64,000 nt of DNA, from contig NZ_JAHZIJ010000015.1 of NCBI RefSeq assembly GCF_019443105.1, positions 1 through 64,000 of the forward strand. The letters run 5' to 3'. Below the pieces are notes generated by a model. That model did not search any database and was not told the DNA's origin. It saw only the letters and a list, made by a program, of their open reading frames with translations. The DNA is from Paenibacillus oenotherae. GTDB taxonomy: Bacteria > Bacillota > Bacilli > Paenibacillales > Paenibacillaceae. A program made the position numbers and the translations under genes. Each line of letters starts with the position of its first letter. The stretch's first letter is position 1. Below are positions 27,163 to 36,684 of the stretch, in pieces.

Positions 27163-27223
27163 TTGACAAGGAAGCTTGTCCGTTGCTATCATTCTCACAT
27201 AACCAACTAAACAGGTAGGATTA
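27163..27223 (+). promoter_or_regulatory. Promoter of the sulfate operon with CymR-like operator
   Basis: TTGACA (27163-27168) and TATCAT (27187-27192) are separated by 18 bases. Directly downstream, 27199-27223 reads ATAACCAACT - AAACA - GGTAGGATTA, an imperfect dyad of the kind bound by Rrf2-family regulators. CymR, the cysteine-metabolism repressor of Firmicutes, belongs to that family. The position over the transcription start suits repression. A GACAAG/CTTGTC dyad also sits between -35 and -10. The operator call is by resemblance. Confidence 0.6.
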
Positions 27224-27300
27224 ATTTAGTTTATCGACCGGACTACCGGAGTAGGCGATTGACTCATTATCTGTCATAAAAAGACTAGGGGTGCTGTTAT

Positions 27301-28437
27301 ATGTCAACGCAAACAAACAACAAAACAAATCGTCTTCCAATTCGGACATTACTCGTATTCGTCGCTCTGGCGATCGCGCTGGCGGGATGCGGCAACAGCA
27401 ACAATGCAGCCAACGACAAGAAAGATGCGAATACGGCCAACAATACATCAGCATCAGGCAAAACGAACAATACGGCTGAGCCGGCGCCAGAGCCGAAGGA
27501 AGCTGTAGAGCTGCTCAACGTCTCTTACGATCCGACTCGCGAGCTGTATGAAGCTTACAACAAATTGTTCGCAGAGCATTGGAAGAAGGAGCAGAATCAA
27601 GACGTTACGATTAAGCAATCTCATGGCGGCTCAGGCAAGCAAAGCCGTGCAGTCATAGACGGGCTGGAAGCGGACGTTGTTACATTGGCGCTTGCTTATG
27701 ATATTGACGCCATTGCGGAGCAGCAGTATTTGAAGGCGGATTGGCAGAAGCAATTCGAGAAGAACAGCTCGCCGTACACATCGACCATCGTGTTCCTGGT
27801 TCGCAAAGGGAATCCGAAGGGCATCAAGGACTGGAATGATCTGCTGAAGGATGGCGTGGAGGTTATTACTCCGAATCCGAAAACAAGCGGCGGAGCGCGC
27901 TGGAACTACCTTGCGGCATGGGGCTTCGCATTGAAGAAAAATGGCGGCGATGAGGCCAAGGCGCAAGAGTTCGTATCGGAGCTGTTCAAGCATGTGCCTG
28001 TTCTTGATTCCGGCGCACGCGGATCCACGACGACTTTCGTAGAGCGCGGCATCGGTGATGTACTGCTTGCATGGGAGAATGAAGCGTACCTGTCCGTGAA
28101 CGAGCTTGGCAAGGACAAATTCGAAATCGTATATCCGTCATTAAGCATCCTTGCTGAACCGCCCGTTGCGATTATCGACAAAGTGGTTGATAAGAAAGGA
28201 ACGCGCGAAGTAGCGGAGGCTTACCTGAAATTCTTGTATACAGAGGAAGCTCAGAAGCTGGTTGCAGAGAACTACTACCGTCCGACACTGGAGTCGGTTG
28301 CGGAGCAATTCACTTCCCAATTCCCTAAGCTGGAGCTGCTCACGATTGATGGCGACTTCGGAGGCTGGAAGGAAGCACAGACGAAACATTTCGCAGATGG
28401 CGGCGTATTTGACCAAATCTATACGCCAGGCTCATAA
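27301..28437 (+). CDS. Sulfate-binding lipoprotein of the ABC importer
   Basis: A 378-residue extracellular binding protein of the Sbp/CysP family. The N-terminus is a lipoprotein signal with lipobox LAGC near residue 30, followed by a low-complexity Asn/Ala/Thr spacer. Family stretches are [17 protein letters not shown], the [25 protein letters not shown] block that contributes sulfate ligands, and [13 protein letters not shown], ending with a GVFDQIY tail. ATG 27301 follows AGGGGTG. It is first in a four-gene importer operon (binding protein, two permeases, ATPase). Confidence 0.93.
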   Translation: MSTQTNNKTNRLPIRTLLVFVALAIALAGCGNSNNAANDKKDANTANNTSASGKTNNTAEPAPEPKEAVELLNVSYDPTRELYEAYNKLFAEHWKKEQNQDVTIKQSHGGSGKQSRAVIDGLEADVVTLALAYDIDAIAEQQYLKADWQKQFEKNSSPYTSTIVFLVRKGNPKGIKDWNDLLKDGVEVITPNPKTSGGARWNYLAAWGFALKKNGGDEAKAQEFVSELFKHVPVLDSGARGSTTTFVERGIGDVLLAWENEAYLSVNELGKDKFEIVYPSLSILAEPPVAIIDKVVDKKGTREVAEAYLKFLYTEEAQKLVAENYYRPTLESVAEQFTSQFPKLELLTIDGDFGGWKEAQTKHFADGGVFDQIYTPGS

Positions 28438-28464
28438 GTGTTACAGGACGGGAGCTGACTTCTC

Positions 28465-29298
28465 ATGAAAGGTTCCAAATCTCGCAGCATATTGCCAGGG
28501 TTCGGGCTATCGCTCGGCTTCACGATTTTCTATCTTAGCGTGATCGTACTTATTCCACTCGCCGGCGTGTTTGTCAAAACCGCCGGGCTCACCTGGGAGC
28601 AGTTCTGGGACACCGTTACGAATGCGCGGGTATTGGCCTCCTATCGGATCAGCCTGTTGACCGCATTGGCTGCGGCTCTCATTAATCTCGTCTTCGGATT
28701 GCTGATCGCTTGGGTGCTGGTGCGGTACCGTTTTCCCGGCAAGAAGCTGATCGATAGTCTGGTCGATCTTCCGTTCGCTCTGCCGACGGCCGTAGCGGGC
28801 ATCGCGCTCACTGCGATCTATGCTCCGAACGGATGGATGGGCTCGCTTCTGACGCCGCTTGGCATCAAGGTTGCGTTCACGCCGATCGGCATTACGATCG
28901 CATTGATCTTCATCGGCCTGCCATTCGTTGTCCGTACTGTACAGCCCGTCCTTCAGGATCTGGATAAAGATGTGGAGGAAGCTGCGGTTATGCTCGGCGC
29001 ATACCGCTGGCGGACTTTCCGCCGGATCATTATGCCGGAGCTGATTCCGCCGCTGCTTACAGGATTCGCGCTTGCTTTCGCTCGCGGGATCGGTGAATAC
29101 GGCTCAGTCGTATTCATCTCCGGCAACATGCCGCTCAAGACGGAGATCGCCCCGCTTCTCATTATGACGAAGCTGGAGCAGCATGATTACAGCGGTGCTA
29201 CTGCAATCGCACTTGTCATGCTTGTCGCATCCTTCGTGATGCTGCTTATTATTAACTACTTGCAATGGCGGAGCAACCGCCGTGTTGCAGCGGTTTAG
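28465..29298 (+). CDS. cysT: Sulfate ABC permease CysT
   Basis: A 277-residue inner-membrane permease with about six hydrophobic segments and the cytoplasmic coupling motif [25 protein letters not shown] (EAA loop). The [11 protein letters not shown] segment is typical of CysT/CysU. It forms a heterodimeric channel with the next gene product. The start is 27 bases after the binding-protein gene. Confidence 0.92.
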   Translation: MKGSKSRSILPGFGLSLGFTIFYLSVIVLIPLAGVFVKTAGLTWEQFWDTVTNARVLASYRISLLTALAAALINLVFGLLIAWVLVRYRFPGKKLIDSLVDLPFALPTAVAGIALTAIYAPNGWMGSLLTPLGIKVAFTPIGITIALIFIGLPFVVRTVQPVLQDLDKDVEEAAVMLGAYRWRTFRRIIMPELIPPLLTGFALAFARGIGEYGSVVFISGNMPLKTEIAPLLIMTKLEQHDYSGATAIALVMLVASFVMLLIINYLQWRSNRRVAAV

Positions 29299-29312
29299 GG
29301 GAGGCTGAACGT

Positions 29313-30191
29313 ATGGCTGGAGCAATTACTGCCCATTTGTCCGAGAAAGCATCCCAGCGACCCAAGCATATTACGGAATCGCCGGTTGTCCGCATTGTAC
29401 TCATTGGAATTGCGCTGTTATTCCTGGCATTGATCGTCCTGCTGCCGCTGGCTTCAATATTCGTGGAAGCATTCAAGAAGGGCATCGAGGTCTACGTCGC
29501 CTCGGTGACAGACCCGGACGCGATATCCGCGCTGAAGCTGACCTTGTTTACCGTTATTATTGCAGTGCCGCTTAATACGGTATTCGGCATAGCTGCCGCT
29601 TGGGCGATCAGCAAGTTCCAATTCCGCGGAAAAAATGTTCTTATTACGCTTATCGACCTCCCTTTTGCCGTATCACCAGTTATTTCAGGCCTTATCTACG
29701 TGCTGCTGTTCGGAGCCCAGGGGATGTTCGGTCCTTGGCTTGCCGAGCATGATATCAAAATCATTTTTGCGCTGCCGGGTATCGTTCTCGCCACTACCTT
29801 CGTCACGTTCCCGTTCATCGCAAGAGAGCTGATCCCGCTTATGCAGGCACAAGGGGTGCAGGAGGAGGAAGCTGCAGCAAGCCTTGGCGCCAAGGGGTGG
29901 CAGATCTTCTGGCGGGTGACACTGCCGAATATCAAGTGGGGATTGCTGTACGGTATCATCCTCTGTAATGCTCGCGCTGTTGGCGAATTCGGAGCGGTAT
30001 CAGTCGTTTCCGGCCATATTCGCGGAGAGACGAACACACTGCCGCTGCATATCGAGATTCTATATAACGAATACCAGTTCTCCGCATCATTTGCTGTTGC
30101 CTCGCTCCTCGTTTTGCTGGCGCTGGTGACGTTGGTTGTGAAGAGTATTGTGGAATGGAAGTCATCGTCTCAGCAGGAAGCCAAGGAGTAG
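29313..30191 (+). CDS. cysW: Sulfate ABC permease CysW
   Basis: A 292-residue permease paralogous to CysT, with [10 protein letters not shown], the EAA loop [24 protein letters not shown] and [22 protein letters not shown], characteristic of CysW. ATG 29313 sits behind GGGGAGG; an upstream in-frame codon at 29265 lies inside cysT and lacks such a site. Together with CysT it makes the sulfate/thiosulfate channel. Confidence 0.92.
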   Translation: MAGAITAHLSEKASQRPKHITESPVVRIVLIGIALLFLALIVLLPLASIFVEAFKKGIEVYVASVTDPDAISALKLTLFTVIIAVPLNTVFGIAAAWAISKFQFRGKNVLITLIDLPFAVSPVISGLIYVLLFGAQGMFGPWLAEHDIKIIFALPGIVLATTFVTFPFIARELIPLMQAQGVQEEEAAASLGAKGWQIFWRVTLPNIKWGLLYGIILCNARAVGEFGAVSVVSGHIRGETNTLPLHIEILYNEYQFSASFAVASLLVLLALVTLVVKSIVEWKSSSQQEAKE

Positions 30192-30257
30192 CATAGCTTC
30201 TGGCTCCGTTCTTCATCGTTGCAGAGCGGAAGGCCGAAGCGGAGGGGAGAGGTACAG

Positions 30258-31322
30258 ATGCATATCGAGGTACGCGGGGTATCGAAGAACTATAATGGGC
30301 ATCAGGCTGTTGCGAATGTCAGTTTCTCCATCGAGCGCGGCAAGCTGATCGGTCTGCTGGGACCGAGCGGTGGAGGCAAATCAACGCTGCTTCGCATATT
30401 GGCCGGGCTGGAGAGCCCGGATGCGGGCGAAATCTACATTAACGGCAAGCTGGTGAACAACGTGCAGCCGCAGCAGCGCGGAATCGGCTTTGTATTCCAG
30501 AACTATGCGCTGTTCAAGCATATGAATGTGTTCGACAACATCGCCTTCGGACTGACGATCCGCAAGACGGATAAGGCGGAGATCAAGCGGCGGGTTGATG
30601 AGCTGCTGGATCTGACCGGATTGCGCGGCTTCGAGCAGCGTTATCCGCATCAGCTGTCCGGGGGACAGCGCCAGCGTGTCGCATTCGCCAGAGCGCTTGC
30701 GCCAAGACCGGAGCTGCTGCTGCTCGATGAGCCGTTCGCGGCTATCGATGCCAAAGTGCGCAAGGAGCTGCGAACCTGGCTGAAGGGATTGATCAGCACA
30801 CTAGGCATCACCTCCATCTTCGTCACACATGATCAGGACGAGGCGGTAGAAGTGGCTGACGAAATGCTGATTGTTCAGCAGGGACGTCTGGAGCAGCAGG
30901 GCACGCCGATTTCGATCTATACGGAGCCTAAGACCGCTTTTGTCGCTGGATTCATCGGCCATTCTACTGTTGTGGAGGAGCCGGCCGCTCTGCGGGGCTT
31001 CGAGCTTACCAAGCTGTCGCAGGGTACGCAGGCGATTATCCGGCCGGAATTTGTTGAGGTAGGGCGAGAGCAGGAAATTGCTTTTCCTTCCGCAGCAGCC
31101 AAGGGTACTGTGAGGCATGTGTTTTTTCGGGGGGCGCATCTTGAGCTGGATGTTCAGGTTGGCGATACCCGTGTAGCTGCCCATCGGTCGCTGGATCAGG
31201 AGCCGCTGCAGCCGGGAGAGGAAGTATCGGTACTCATTCATCGATTATATGTTGTTTCCGAGCAGTCCGCCGTAATGGTGGAGAACCCGCTCAAAGTCGA
31301 TCCGCTGCCTGTCCATATATAA
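30258..31322 (+). CDS. cysA: Sulfate ABC transporter ATPase CysA
   Basis: A 354-residue ATPase. It has Walker A GPSGGGKSTLLRILAGLE, Q-loop FVFQNYALF, signature LSGGQRQRVAFARAL, Walker B LLLLDEPFAAID and switch His VTHDQDEA. The C-terminal ~110 residues form the TOBE-like regulatory part (VGDTRVAAHRSLD, VLIHRLYVVSE). ATG 30258 is preceded by GGAGGGGAGAGG. It powers the CysT-CysW channel. Confidence 0.93.
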   Translation: MHIEVRGVSKNYNGHQAVANVSFSIERGKLIGLLGPSGGGKSTLLRILAGLESPDAGEIYINGKLVNNVQPQQRGIGFVFQNYALFKHMNVFDNIAFGLTIRKTDKAEIKRRVDELLDLTGLRGFEQRYPHQLSGGQRQRVAFARALAPRPELLLLDEPFAAIDAKVRKELRTWLKGLISTLGITSIFVTHDQDEAVEVADEMLIVQQGRLEQQGTPISIYTEPKTAFVAGFIGHSTVVEEPAALRGFELTKLSQGTQAIIRPEFVEVGREQEIAFPSAAAKGTVRHVFFRGAHLELDVQVGDTRVAAHRSLDQEPLQPGEEVSVLIHRLYVVSEQSAVMVENPLKVDPLPVHI

Positions 31323-31344
31323 TATTGAGTAATAGGAGTGATTG

Positions 31345-31611
31345 ATGATGGCAAAGCCTATCGTGCTTGATCAAGAATGGCTGGAGCGTATTGCGACACA
31401 GGTGAATGGACTTGAATATGGTTCGGTGCTTATTACCGTTCATGACGGACGGGTCGTTCAGATCGACCGGACAGAACGGAAACGGTTCGACGCTGCAAGC
31501 AACAAGCAGCAGCAAACGCAACAGCAGCAGTCGCAACAGCTGCAATCCCAGCAACAGCAGCGATCGACCGGGAGCAGCTCCGGCGATAAGCTGAAGGCTG
31601 TTGGCGGGTAG
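31345..31611 (+). CDS. YezD-like small protein with Gln-rich tail
   Basis: An 88-residue protein. The first ~50 residues (LDQEWLERIATQVNGLEYGSVLITVHDGRVVQIDRTERKR) match the YezD/DUF2292 type of small proteins often found at the end of sulfate or cysteine operons in Firmicutes. The rest is a glutamine-rich low-complexity tail that the family usually lacks. ATG 31345 and 31348 are both possible behind AGGAGTG. Its function is unknown. Co-transcription with the sulfate importer is likely (23-base gap). Confidence 0.8.
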   Translation: MMAKPIVLDQEWLERIATQVNGLEYGSVLITVHDGRVVQIDRTERKRFDAASNKQQQTQQQQSQQLQSQQQQRSTGSSSGDKLKAVGG

Positions 31612-31648
31612 CTGCAGCAGGAGTGGAAGAATCGTATCAGAGAAACGG

Positions 31649-31700
31649 AAAAGCGTCCCTAAGCTCAATGATGAGCTAGGGGACGCTTTTCTGTTTTTTT
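31649..31700 (+). terminator. Terminator of the sulfate operon
   Basis: AAAAGCGTCCCTAAGCTC pairs with GAGCTAGGGGACGCTTTT, followed by CTGTTTTTTT. Confidence 0.9.
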
Positions 31701-32009
31701 GCGCAGAGGTGCGCAGGTGATGAGATGGGTTTAGAGGGGAAGGTGGCGATCGGGGGGGAGCGGGAGGCTACTGTGCAGTTATTGAGCAGGGGCCCCCGCT
31801 AACAGAAGCCAGTCACGTAGAATGAGCATCGATACTAGAATTGAAAGCAGGTATAACCGCCTTATAGCATGCAGCATAAGGGGACGGTTTAGCTGTAAAC
31901 AGGAAATATCGTGTTACAGACATTGGGGTGGGGGGATGCGACTGTGCGAGGGACCAAGCAAATTTCGCCCATTGGAGATCAATGAGAAAGGGTGCGCGAT
32001 CCGCTTATA
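31701..32009. other. Intergenic stretch, nothing identified
   Basis: About 300 bases between the sulfate-operon terminator and the Pho-type promoter. No open frame with a convincing ribosome binding site, no known RNA fold and no repeat was recognised. Confidence 0.5.
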
Positions 32010-32080
32010 TTAACAATATCTACATAATAGCTTGATTTTCACTTTACAATGGGTCTTTATAATCAGTTTGAACATAACAT
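32010..32080 (+). promoter_or_regulatory. Pho box and promoter of the first phosphate cluster
   Basis: TTAACA (32010) and TTTACA (32043) lie 33 bases apart, in phase with weaker half-sites at 11-base steps (TACATA 32021, TTGATT 32032, TCTTTA 32054). A -10-like TAACAT lies at 32075-32080. PhoP of Bacillus binds direct TT(A/T/C)ACA repeats with an 11-base period upstream of -10. The two outer sites are good, the middle ones weak. Confidence 0.55.
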
Positions 32081-32232
32081 TGACGTTCTGGGAGGTTGAG
32101 TAACCCGGCAACTGATAAAGCTGGGGCGGGTCGGCAATTTTATATAGAAATGCAGCGTGCGCCGGGAGTGGCAGCGCTTGCGAAGAGAAGCTACCGTAAC
32201 TAAATCAGATAGTAGAAAGGTGATCGAGCCCA

Positions 32233-33630
32233 ATGTCTATGAAAAAAAAGATCGTCGTTACTGCGCTCGCAACAGCACTTAGCGTATCTATGGTTGGTGT
32301 TGTCTCAGCAGCCCAAATGAAGCAAACGATTGCAACGCAGCAAACCTCCCTGTCGGTTAACGATTCGCTTGCATCGATTCGCACGGTTACATTGAACGGC
32401 ATTACATACTTGTCGATTCGTGATCTGGGCAACGCAGTTGGCATCTATTTCGAGGTGAACGACAGGGGCGGCGTCAGCGCCTACTTCCAGGAGCATGCAG
32501 TCGAGCTGAGCGCTCTGTCGAAGGAAATCGCTGTTGACGGAGAGAAACGCGAGCTGCAGCATGCTGTGGAGAATGTCAACAACATGTACTACATCACGCT
32601 GAATGATTTCATCAGCGCCTTCAATGCCGAGTCCGCAGTGGACGGCTCAGGCCAGGTAGCGATCAGCACGGTGCAAAAAGTGCAGGACCCTTCCCGCGTC
32701 ATCTGGCTGAACCCGAGCAGCCTGCTCGCTTCGGTCATTGAGGAAGAAGGACGCTTCGATTACATCGTAGATGCGCGGACGGGACAATATTCAGAGCTGC
32801 TCCGCACGACGGATGCGTCGGATCTTGTTGTTGCTCCGAACGGCCAGAAAGCGGCTTACTCGGTGGAGAGCGGCGCGGTCTATGTCATTGATCTGGCAAG
32901 CAAGCAGTCCAGGGCTGTTACGTATGACGGCACGATCAAGCCTGAGCTTGTATGGTCCGCAGACAGCAGCACGATCTATTTCCTGCAAGGGGACAAAGGC
33001 AGCGTCATTGCGAAGCTCAACCTCACCGACGGCACGATCTCGAAGGTGCTTGAGGACAAGGTCGATTACAAAGCGAACCTTAGCGTATCGGCAGACGGCA
33101 GCCAATTCTACTACACCGTTATTAAGCCGGGTGCTGTAACGGCTGATGCATCCAAGCCAGTGGATCAGGATGATGTCGCGATCGACCTGACCGGTACGGA
33201 GCCGCAGGTTTACCGTTTTGACGCTTCGGTCAAGGATGCCAAGCCGGAGAAGCTGACAACGACTACGGATGACAAGGTGTTCGTCGGCGCGGCTGCTGAT
33301 GGAAGCAAGGCGTACTATGTGAGCGCAGAGGATAACAAGCTGGCCTCGCTGGTTGCCGTTGCGAAGGACAAATCGATTACGAAGCTGATCGATGACAAGG
33401 ATGTGCTGCAGGCCATCATGGCTGGCAATAAAATTTACGTACTCGCAGACGGCGGCAGCAGCGAAATCGTATACGAGATCGATGCGGCAACAGGCCAGAA
33501 GCGGGAGCTGACCTCTGTACCTAACAGCGTCAGCGAGCTGATTGCAGGGGCAGGAACACCAATTGCAATCGTGTCCGATGGACAAGTATCTGTTGACAAC
33601 AATGGACAATGGAAGAAAGTCACCCAATAG
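32233..33630 (+). CDS. Secreted stalk-domain protein with beta-propeller-like region
   Basis: A 465-residue exported protein. It has an N-terminal signal peptide (MSMKKKIVVTALATALSVSM..., cleavage near VSAA-Q) and then a copper-amine-oxidase N-terminal-like (stalk) domain (GITYLSIRDLGNAVG, NNMYYITLNDFISAF). About 300 residues of repeated beta units follow (PNGQKAAYSVESGAVYVIDL, WSADSSTIYFL, SADGSQFYY, AADGSKAYYV), as in TolB/WD-type propellers. It sits between a Pho-type promoter and pstS, 75 bases from the latter, so it is probably co-induced by phosphate starvation. No catalytic motif is seen. A role in the cell wall or in binding phosphate compounds is conceivable but not shown. Confidence 0.75.
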   Translation: MSMKKKIVVTALATALSVSMVGVVSAAQMKQTIATQQTSLSVNDSLASIRTVTLNGITYLSIRDLGNAVGIYFEVNDRGGVSAYFQEHAVELSALSKEIAVDGEKRELQHAVENVNNMYYITLNDFISAFNAESAVDGSGQVAISTVQKVQDPSRVIWLNPSSLLASVIEEEGRFDYIVDARTGQYSELLRTTDASDLVVAPNGQKAAYSVESGAVYVIDLASKQSRAVTYDGTIKPELVWSADSSTIYFLQGDKGSVIAKLNLTDGTISKVLEDKVDYKANLSVSADGSQFYYTVIKPGAVTADASKPVDQDDVAIDLTGTEPQVYRFDASVKDAKPEKLTTTTDDKVFVGAAADGSKAYYVSAEDNKLASLVAVAKDKSITKLIDDKDVLQAIMAGNKIYVLADGGSSEIVYEIDAATGQKRELTSVPNSVSELIAGAGTPIAIVSDGQVSVDNNGQWKKVTQ

Positions 33631-33705
33631 TAACGTCTAGTAGTCTAGTAACGCCAACAGTAACGCCAACAATTACAGATCATTTGAGAGGAGATTTACA
33701 TCATT

Positions 33706-34572
33706 ATGAAATCGAAATTTTTCAAAAATATCGCGTTTACCGCAATCGCATTGACCGTTGCTTTCAGCTCCATCTCCATCGCTAACGTTGCAGAGGCAGC
33801 GAGCAAGCTGAGCGGCAAAATCGTCATCAACGGTTCCTCTGCCCTGCTCCCGCTGACACTTCAAGCTGCCAACGAATTCAAGAAGTTGAATCCGAAGGTG
33901 AAAATTTCCGCATCGGCGGCGGGTTCTGTTACAGGCCCGCAAGCAGTACGCAAAGGCATCGCCGACATCGGCGCTTGCGACTGGGATGCATCCCTGGACG
34001 TGCCGGGCTTCAAGAAATTCGAAGGCCAGGTTGCGAACAAGGTAGCCGTTATTCCTTTCGCTGCTGTAACGAACAGCAATGTGAAGGTGGCTAACCTGTC
34101 CACGAAGCAGCTGCAGGATATTTTCTCGGGCAAAGTGAAGAACTGGAAGGAAGTTGGCGGTTCAGACGCTGAGATCGTCGTTGTTAACCGTGCATTCGGT
34201 TCCGGCACACGCGTCAACTTCCAGATGAAAGCTCTGGACGGCGCTGATTTCATGACCAAAGGCGACAACTACAAGGAAGTAAAATCGAGCGGCGACATGA
34301 AAACAGCGATCGAGACGACTCCTAATGCAATCGGTTATATGGACCTTGTCTACGTTACGAGCAAAATGACGGCTCTCAAAATCAACGATGTTGCGCCTAC
34401 GGAAGCGAACGTTATTAACGGCAAGTACAAAGTATGGAGCTACGGCTACTATATGACGAAGGGCCAGCCGACTGGCGCAACGAAAGCTTTTATCGAGTAT
34501 GTGCAAAGCAAAGCATTCCAGAACGGCTCGCTCAAAAAGCTTAAATTCATTCCGATCTCCGCAATGAAGTAA
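33706..34572 (+). CDS. pstS: Phosphate-binding protein PstS (first copy)
   Basis: A 288-residue periplasmic-type phosphate-binding protein. The signal peptide ends near NVAEA-AS with no lipobox Cys, unlike the second PstS of this window, which is a lipoprotein. The phosphate-contact motifs are INGSSALLPL and RAFGSGTRVNFQ, with SAAGSVTGPQAVRKGIADIG between. How a non-lipidated binding protein stays at the surface of a Gram-positive cell is unclear; it may keep an uncleaved signal anchor. A hairpin separates it from pstC. Confidence 0.9.
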   Translation: MKSKFFKNIAFTAIALTVAFSSISIANVAEAASKLSGKIVINGSSALLPLTLQAANEFKKLNPKVKISASAAGSVTGPQAVRKGIADIGACDWDASLDVPGFKKFEGQVANKVAVIPFAAVTNSNVKVANLSTKQLQDIFSGKVKNWKEVGGSDAEIVVVNRAFGSGTRVNFQMKALDGADFMTKGDNYKEVKSSGDMKTAIETTPNAIGYMDLVYVTSKMTALKINDVAPTEANVINGKYKVWSYGYYMTKGQPTGATKAFIEYVQSKAFQNGSLKKLKFIPISAMK

Positions 34573-34629
34573 TCGAACGCCCAGAAACACTGCTAAGGCA
34601 AGCTAATATTCGCGGGATTGGCAGAAGTG

Positions 34630-34664
34630 GAGCCAGCTACGGCGCAATGCGGCGAAGCTGGCTC
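34630..34664 (+). other. Hairpin between pstS and pstC (first copy)
   Basis: GAGCCAGCT and AGCTGGCTC arms close a stem with an inner CGGCG/CGGCG-like loop, followed only by TTGTCATT. It is probably an mRNA-stabilising or partial-termination element that favours PstS over PstCA. Confidence 0.6.
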
Positions 34665-34698
34665 TTGTCATTAAAGAATAAGAAAGGATGACCAACCT

Positions 34699-35658
34699 AT
34701 GCTCGAAGCGCCATCTTCCAGCGTCATTAATAACGGCGTGGAGCTCGGCAGCAGTCTGAAATCCGGCTCCGGCAAAGCATTCGACCGCAAGAAGAGGCTG
34801 TCCCTCTACAACAAAACATTCAAAGTCATCTGCATAGCCTCGGCTGTCTTCGTATGCCTGATTCTATTCACCATCCTGTTCTTCATGGGCCGGACAGGCA
34901 TTCTGACGTTCGATACCGTGTCGCCGCTCACCTTCTTCTTCTCCTCGGAGTGGGCGCCGGAGAATGATCAGTACGGCGCGTTTATTTTTATTTTCGGAAC
35001 CTTCGCCTTAACATTTCTGACCATGCTCATATCCGTTCCGCTCTCGGTCATTATTGCTGTCTTCCTCGCTGAGATAACTCCATCATGGCTCAAGACGATG
35101 CTGCGTCCTGTCATGGACCTGCTGGTCGGCATTCCGTCGGTTGTGTACGGATTTCTCGGCATGACAATTCTTATTCCTATGCTCCGCGACCTCACCGGGA
35201 CGAGCATGGGGGACGGCCTGCTGGCTGCTGCTATCGTGCTGACGATTATGGTGCTGCCGACGATCAGCCGGATTACGGACGATGCCATCGTCGCTGTTCC
35301 CAAGAAGTACCGCGATGCCTCCTATGCACTGGGCGCGACCCGCTTCCAGACCATTGTGAAGGTCGTCCTTCCCGCAGCCAAGAGCGGCATTATGTATGCC
35401 GTTATTCTGGGCATGGGGCGCGCGATCGGCGAGACGATGGCTGTCGTGATGGTAATCGGCAATACGCCGCAGATTGCGGATGAGCTGTTCAAGCCGACCT
35501 CGGTGCTGACAAGCAATATCGTTATGCAAATTTCCAATGTGCCGTTCGATTCCAGCTGGAACTATGCGTTGTATATGATGGGCTTTCTGCTGCTTGTCAT
35601 ATCGCTTCTGATGATCGTGCTCGTGCGGCTGGTCCAGCGTAAAGGAGTGAAGTCATGA
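34699..35658 (+). CDS. pstC: Phosphate ABC permease PstC (first copy)
   Basis: A 319-residue permease with a ~30-residue cytoplasmic lead (rich in Ser/Lys) and six hydrophobic segments. Family stretches are LVGIPSVVYGFLGM, the coupling loop [24 protein letters not shown] and GRAIGETMAVVMVIGN. It pairs with PstA to form the phosphate channel. It overlaps pstA by four bases (ATGA). Confidence 0.93.
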   Translation: MLEAPSSSVINNGVELGSSLKSGSGKAFDRKKRLSLYNKTFKVICIASAVFVCLILFTILFFMGRTGILTFDTVSPLTFFFSSEWAPENDQYGAFIFIFGTFALTFLTMLISVPLSVIIAVFLAEITPSWLKTMLRPVMDLLVGIPSVVYGFLGMTILIPMLRDLTGTSMGDGLLAAAIVLTIMVLPTISRITDDAIVAVPKKYRDASYALGATRFQTIVKVVLPAAKSGIMYAVILGMGRAIGETMAVVMVIGNTPQIADELFKPTSVLTSNIVMQISNVPFDSSWNYALYMMGFLLLVISLLMIVLVRLVQRKGVKS

Positions 35659-36563
35659 GTACACGCGGCAAAATATCCGGCAATACGCCTAATCCATTCG
35701 CTTCCCGCAGAGGCTTGAATCAGTTCAACAACCGGCTGTTCACTCTTCTTGTCTGGGTCGTCGGCATTTGCACTGTTCTGTTCATCTGCGGGTTATTGTT
35801 TCTTATTCTGCAGAAAGGGCTGCCCAAGCTGGAATGGTCGTTCTTGTCCGGCCTGCCCAGCGAGATCGAGGAAGGCGGCGGTATCGGCCCGACACTGTTC
35901 AACTCGATCTATGTGCTGGTCATTTCCCTTGTCATATCGATTCCGCTTGGCATGGCAGCGGGCATCTATCTGGCGGAGTTTGCGCCGGACAACAAGTTCA
36001 TCGCTTTTGTACGGATTTGTGTGGAGGGTCTGGCCTCTGTCCCGTCCATCATATTCGGCCTTTTCGGCATTGCGATCTTCGTTGAAGCGTTCCAGATCGG
36101 CCTGACTATTCTGGGAGGCGCTGTAAGCCTCGCCTTCCTCAATCTGCCCGTGCTGACCCGTGTAACGGAAGAAGCGATCCGGGCGGTTCCCATAGAGATG
36201 AAGAATGCGTCGTTCGCCCTTGGCGGAACACATCTTCAGACGATTCTGCGTGTCCTTATACCGGTGTCGCTGAACAGCATCATTACCGGAATCTGCCTCG
36301 TTGCAGGCCGGGCCTTCGGCGAGAGCGCCGTTATTATTCTGACCGCCGGTGTTACGACATCGGGAGAGATGTGGGATTTCAGCCTGTTCTCACCTGGTGA
36401 AACGCTTGCCGTTCACCTGTGGTATGTCCAGTCGGAGGCCATCGTGCCGGATGCGACAGAGATTGCGGAGAAGGCAGCGGCGGTACTGGTATTCGTTGTG
36501 CTGCTGATCAATGTTATTTTCCGGGTGCCGCTATGGCTGAATGCCAGGAAAACGCGTGTGTAG
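35655..36563 (+). CDS. pstA: Phosphate ABC permease PstA (first copy)
   Basis: A 302-residue permease with six hydrophobic segments. Motifs include ASVPSIIFGLFGIAIF, the EAA loop PIEMKNASFALGGTHLQTILRVLIP and GRAFGESAVIILTAG. It is followed by a terminator-like GC-rich stem and T-run (about 36562-36594), then by a chemoreceptor-like gene rather than pstB, which is an unusual interruption. Confidence 0.93.
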   Translation: MSTRGKISGNTPNPFASRRGLNQFNNRLFTLLVWVVGICTVLFICGLLFLILQKGLPKLEWSFLSGLPSEIEEGGGIGPTLFNSIYVLVISLVISIPLGMAAGIYLAEFAPDNKFIAFVRICVEGLASVPSIIFGLFGIAIFVEAFQIGLTILGGAVSLAFLNLPVLTRVTEEAIRAVPIEMKNASFALGGTHLQTILRVLIPVSLNSIITGICLVAGRAFGESAVIILTAGVTTSGEMWDFSLFSPGETLAVHLWYVQSEAIVPDATEIAEKAAAVLVFVVLLINVIFRVPLWLNARKTRV

Positions 36564-36594
36564 CGGGCCGCAGCTGCGGAACGGGCTTTTTTTG
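36562..36594 (+). terminator. Probable terminator after pstA (first copy)
   Basis: A GC-rich palindrome (CCGCAGCTGCGG) with flanking AGC/GGCT is followed by seven T. It would uncouple the chemoreceptor gene from the pstSCA transcript, matching the separate Pho box that overlaps its T-run. Confidence 0.5.
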
Positions 36595-36645
36595 ACATCG
36601 GCTTAACAATTGTTTGCAACAGCGATAATCCTTTCTTCCTATATT
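36592..36645 (+). promoter_or_regulatory. Pho box and promoter of the CBS-chemoreceptor gene
   Basis: TTGACA (36592), TTAACA (36603) and TTGCAA (36614) are spaced exactly 11 bases apart, and TATATT (36640-36645) could be the -10. The 11-base period is the signature of PhoP direct repeats; the third site is weak. Confidence 0.55.
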
Positions 36646-36684
36646 GAAAGTACTAGCATAGAGATTCTGGAGGGAGAGAGTATC

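Noticed and set aside
27121-27300. SAM (S-box) riboswitch upstream of the sulfate operon
   Set aside because: No S-box core sequence or terminator/anti-terminator pair is visible; a promoter with a CymR-like operator explains the region better.
32085-32150. Possible riboswitch-like GC-rich leader before the stalk-domain gene
   Set aside because: ACCCGG/CGGGT pairing is present, but no known riboswitch core was recognised and the stem is weak.
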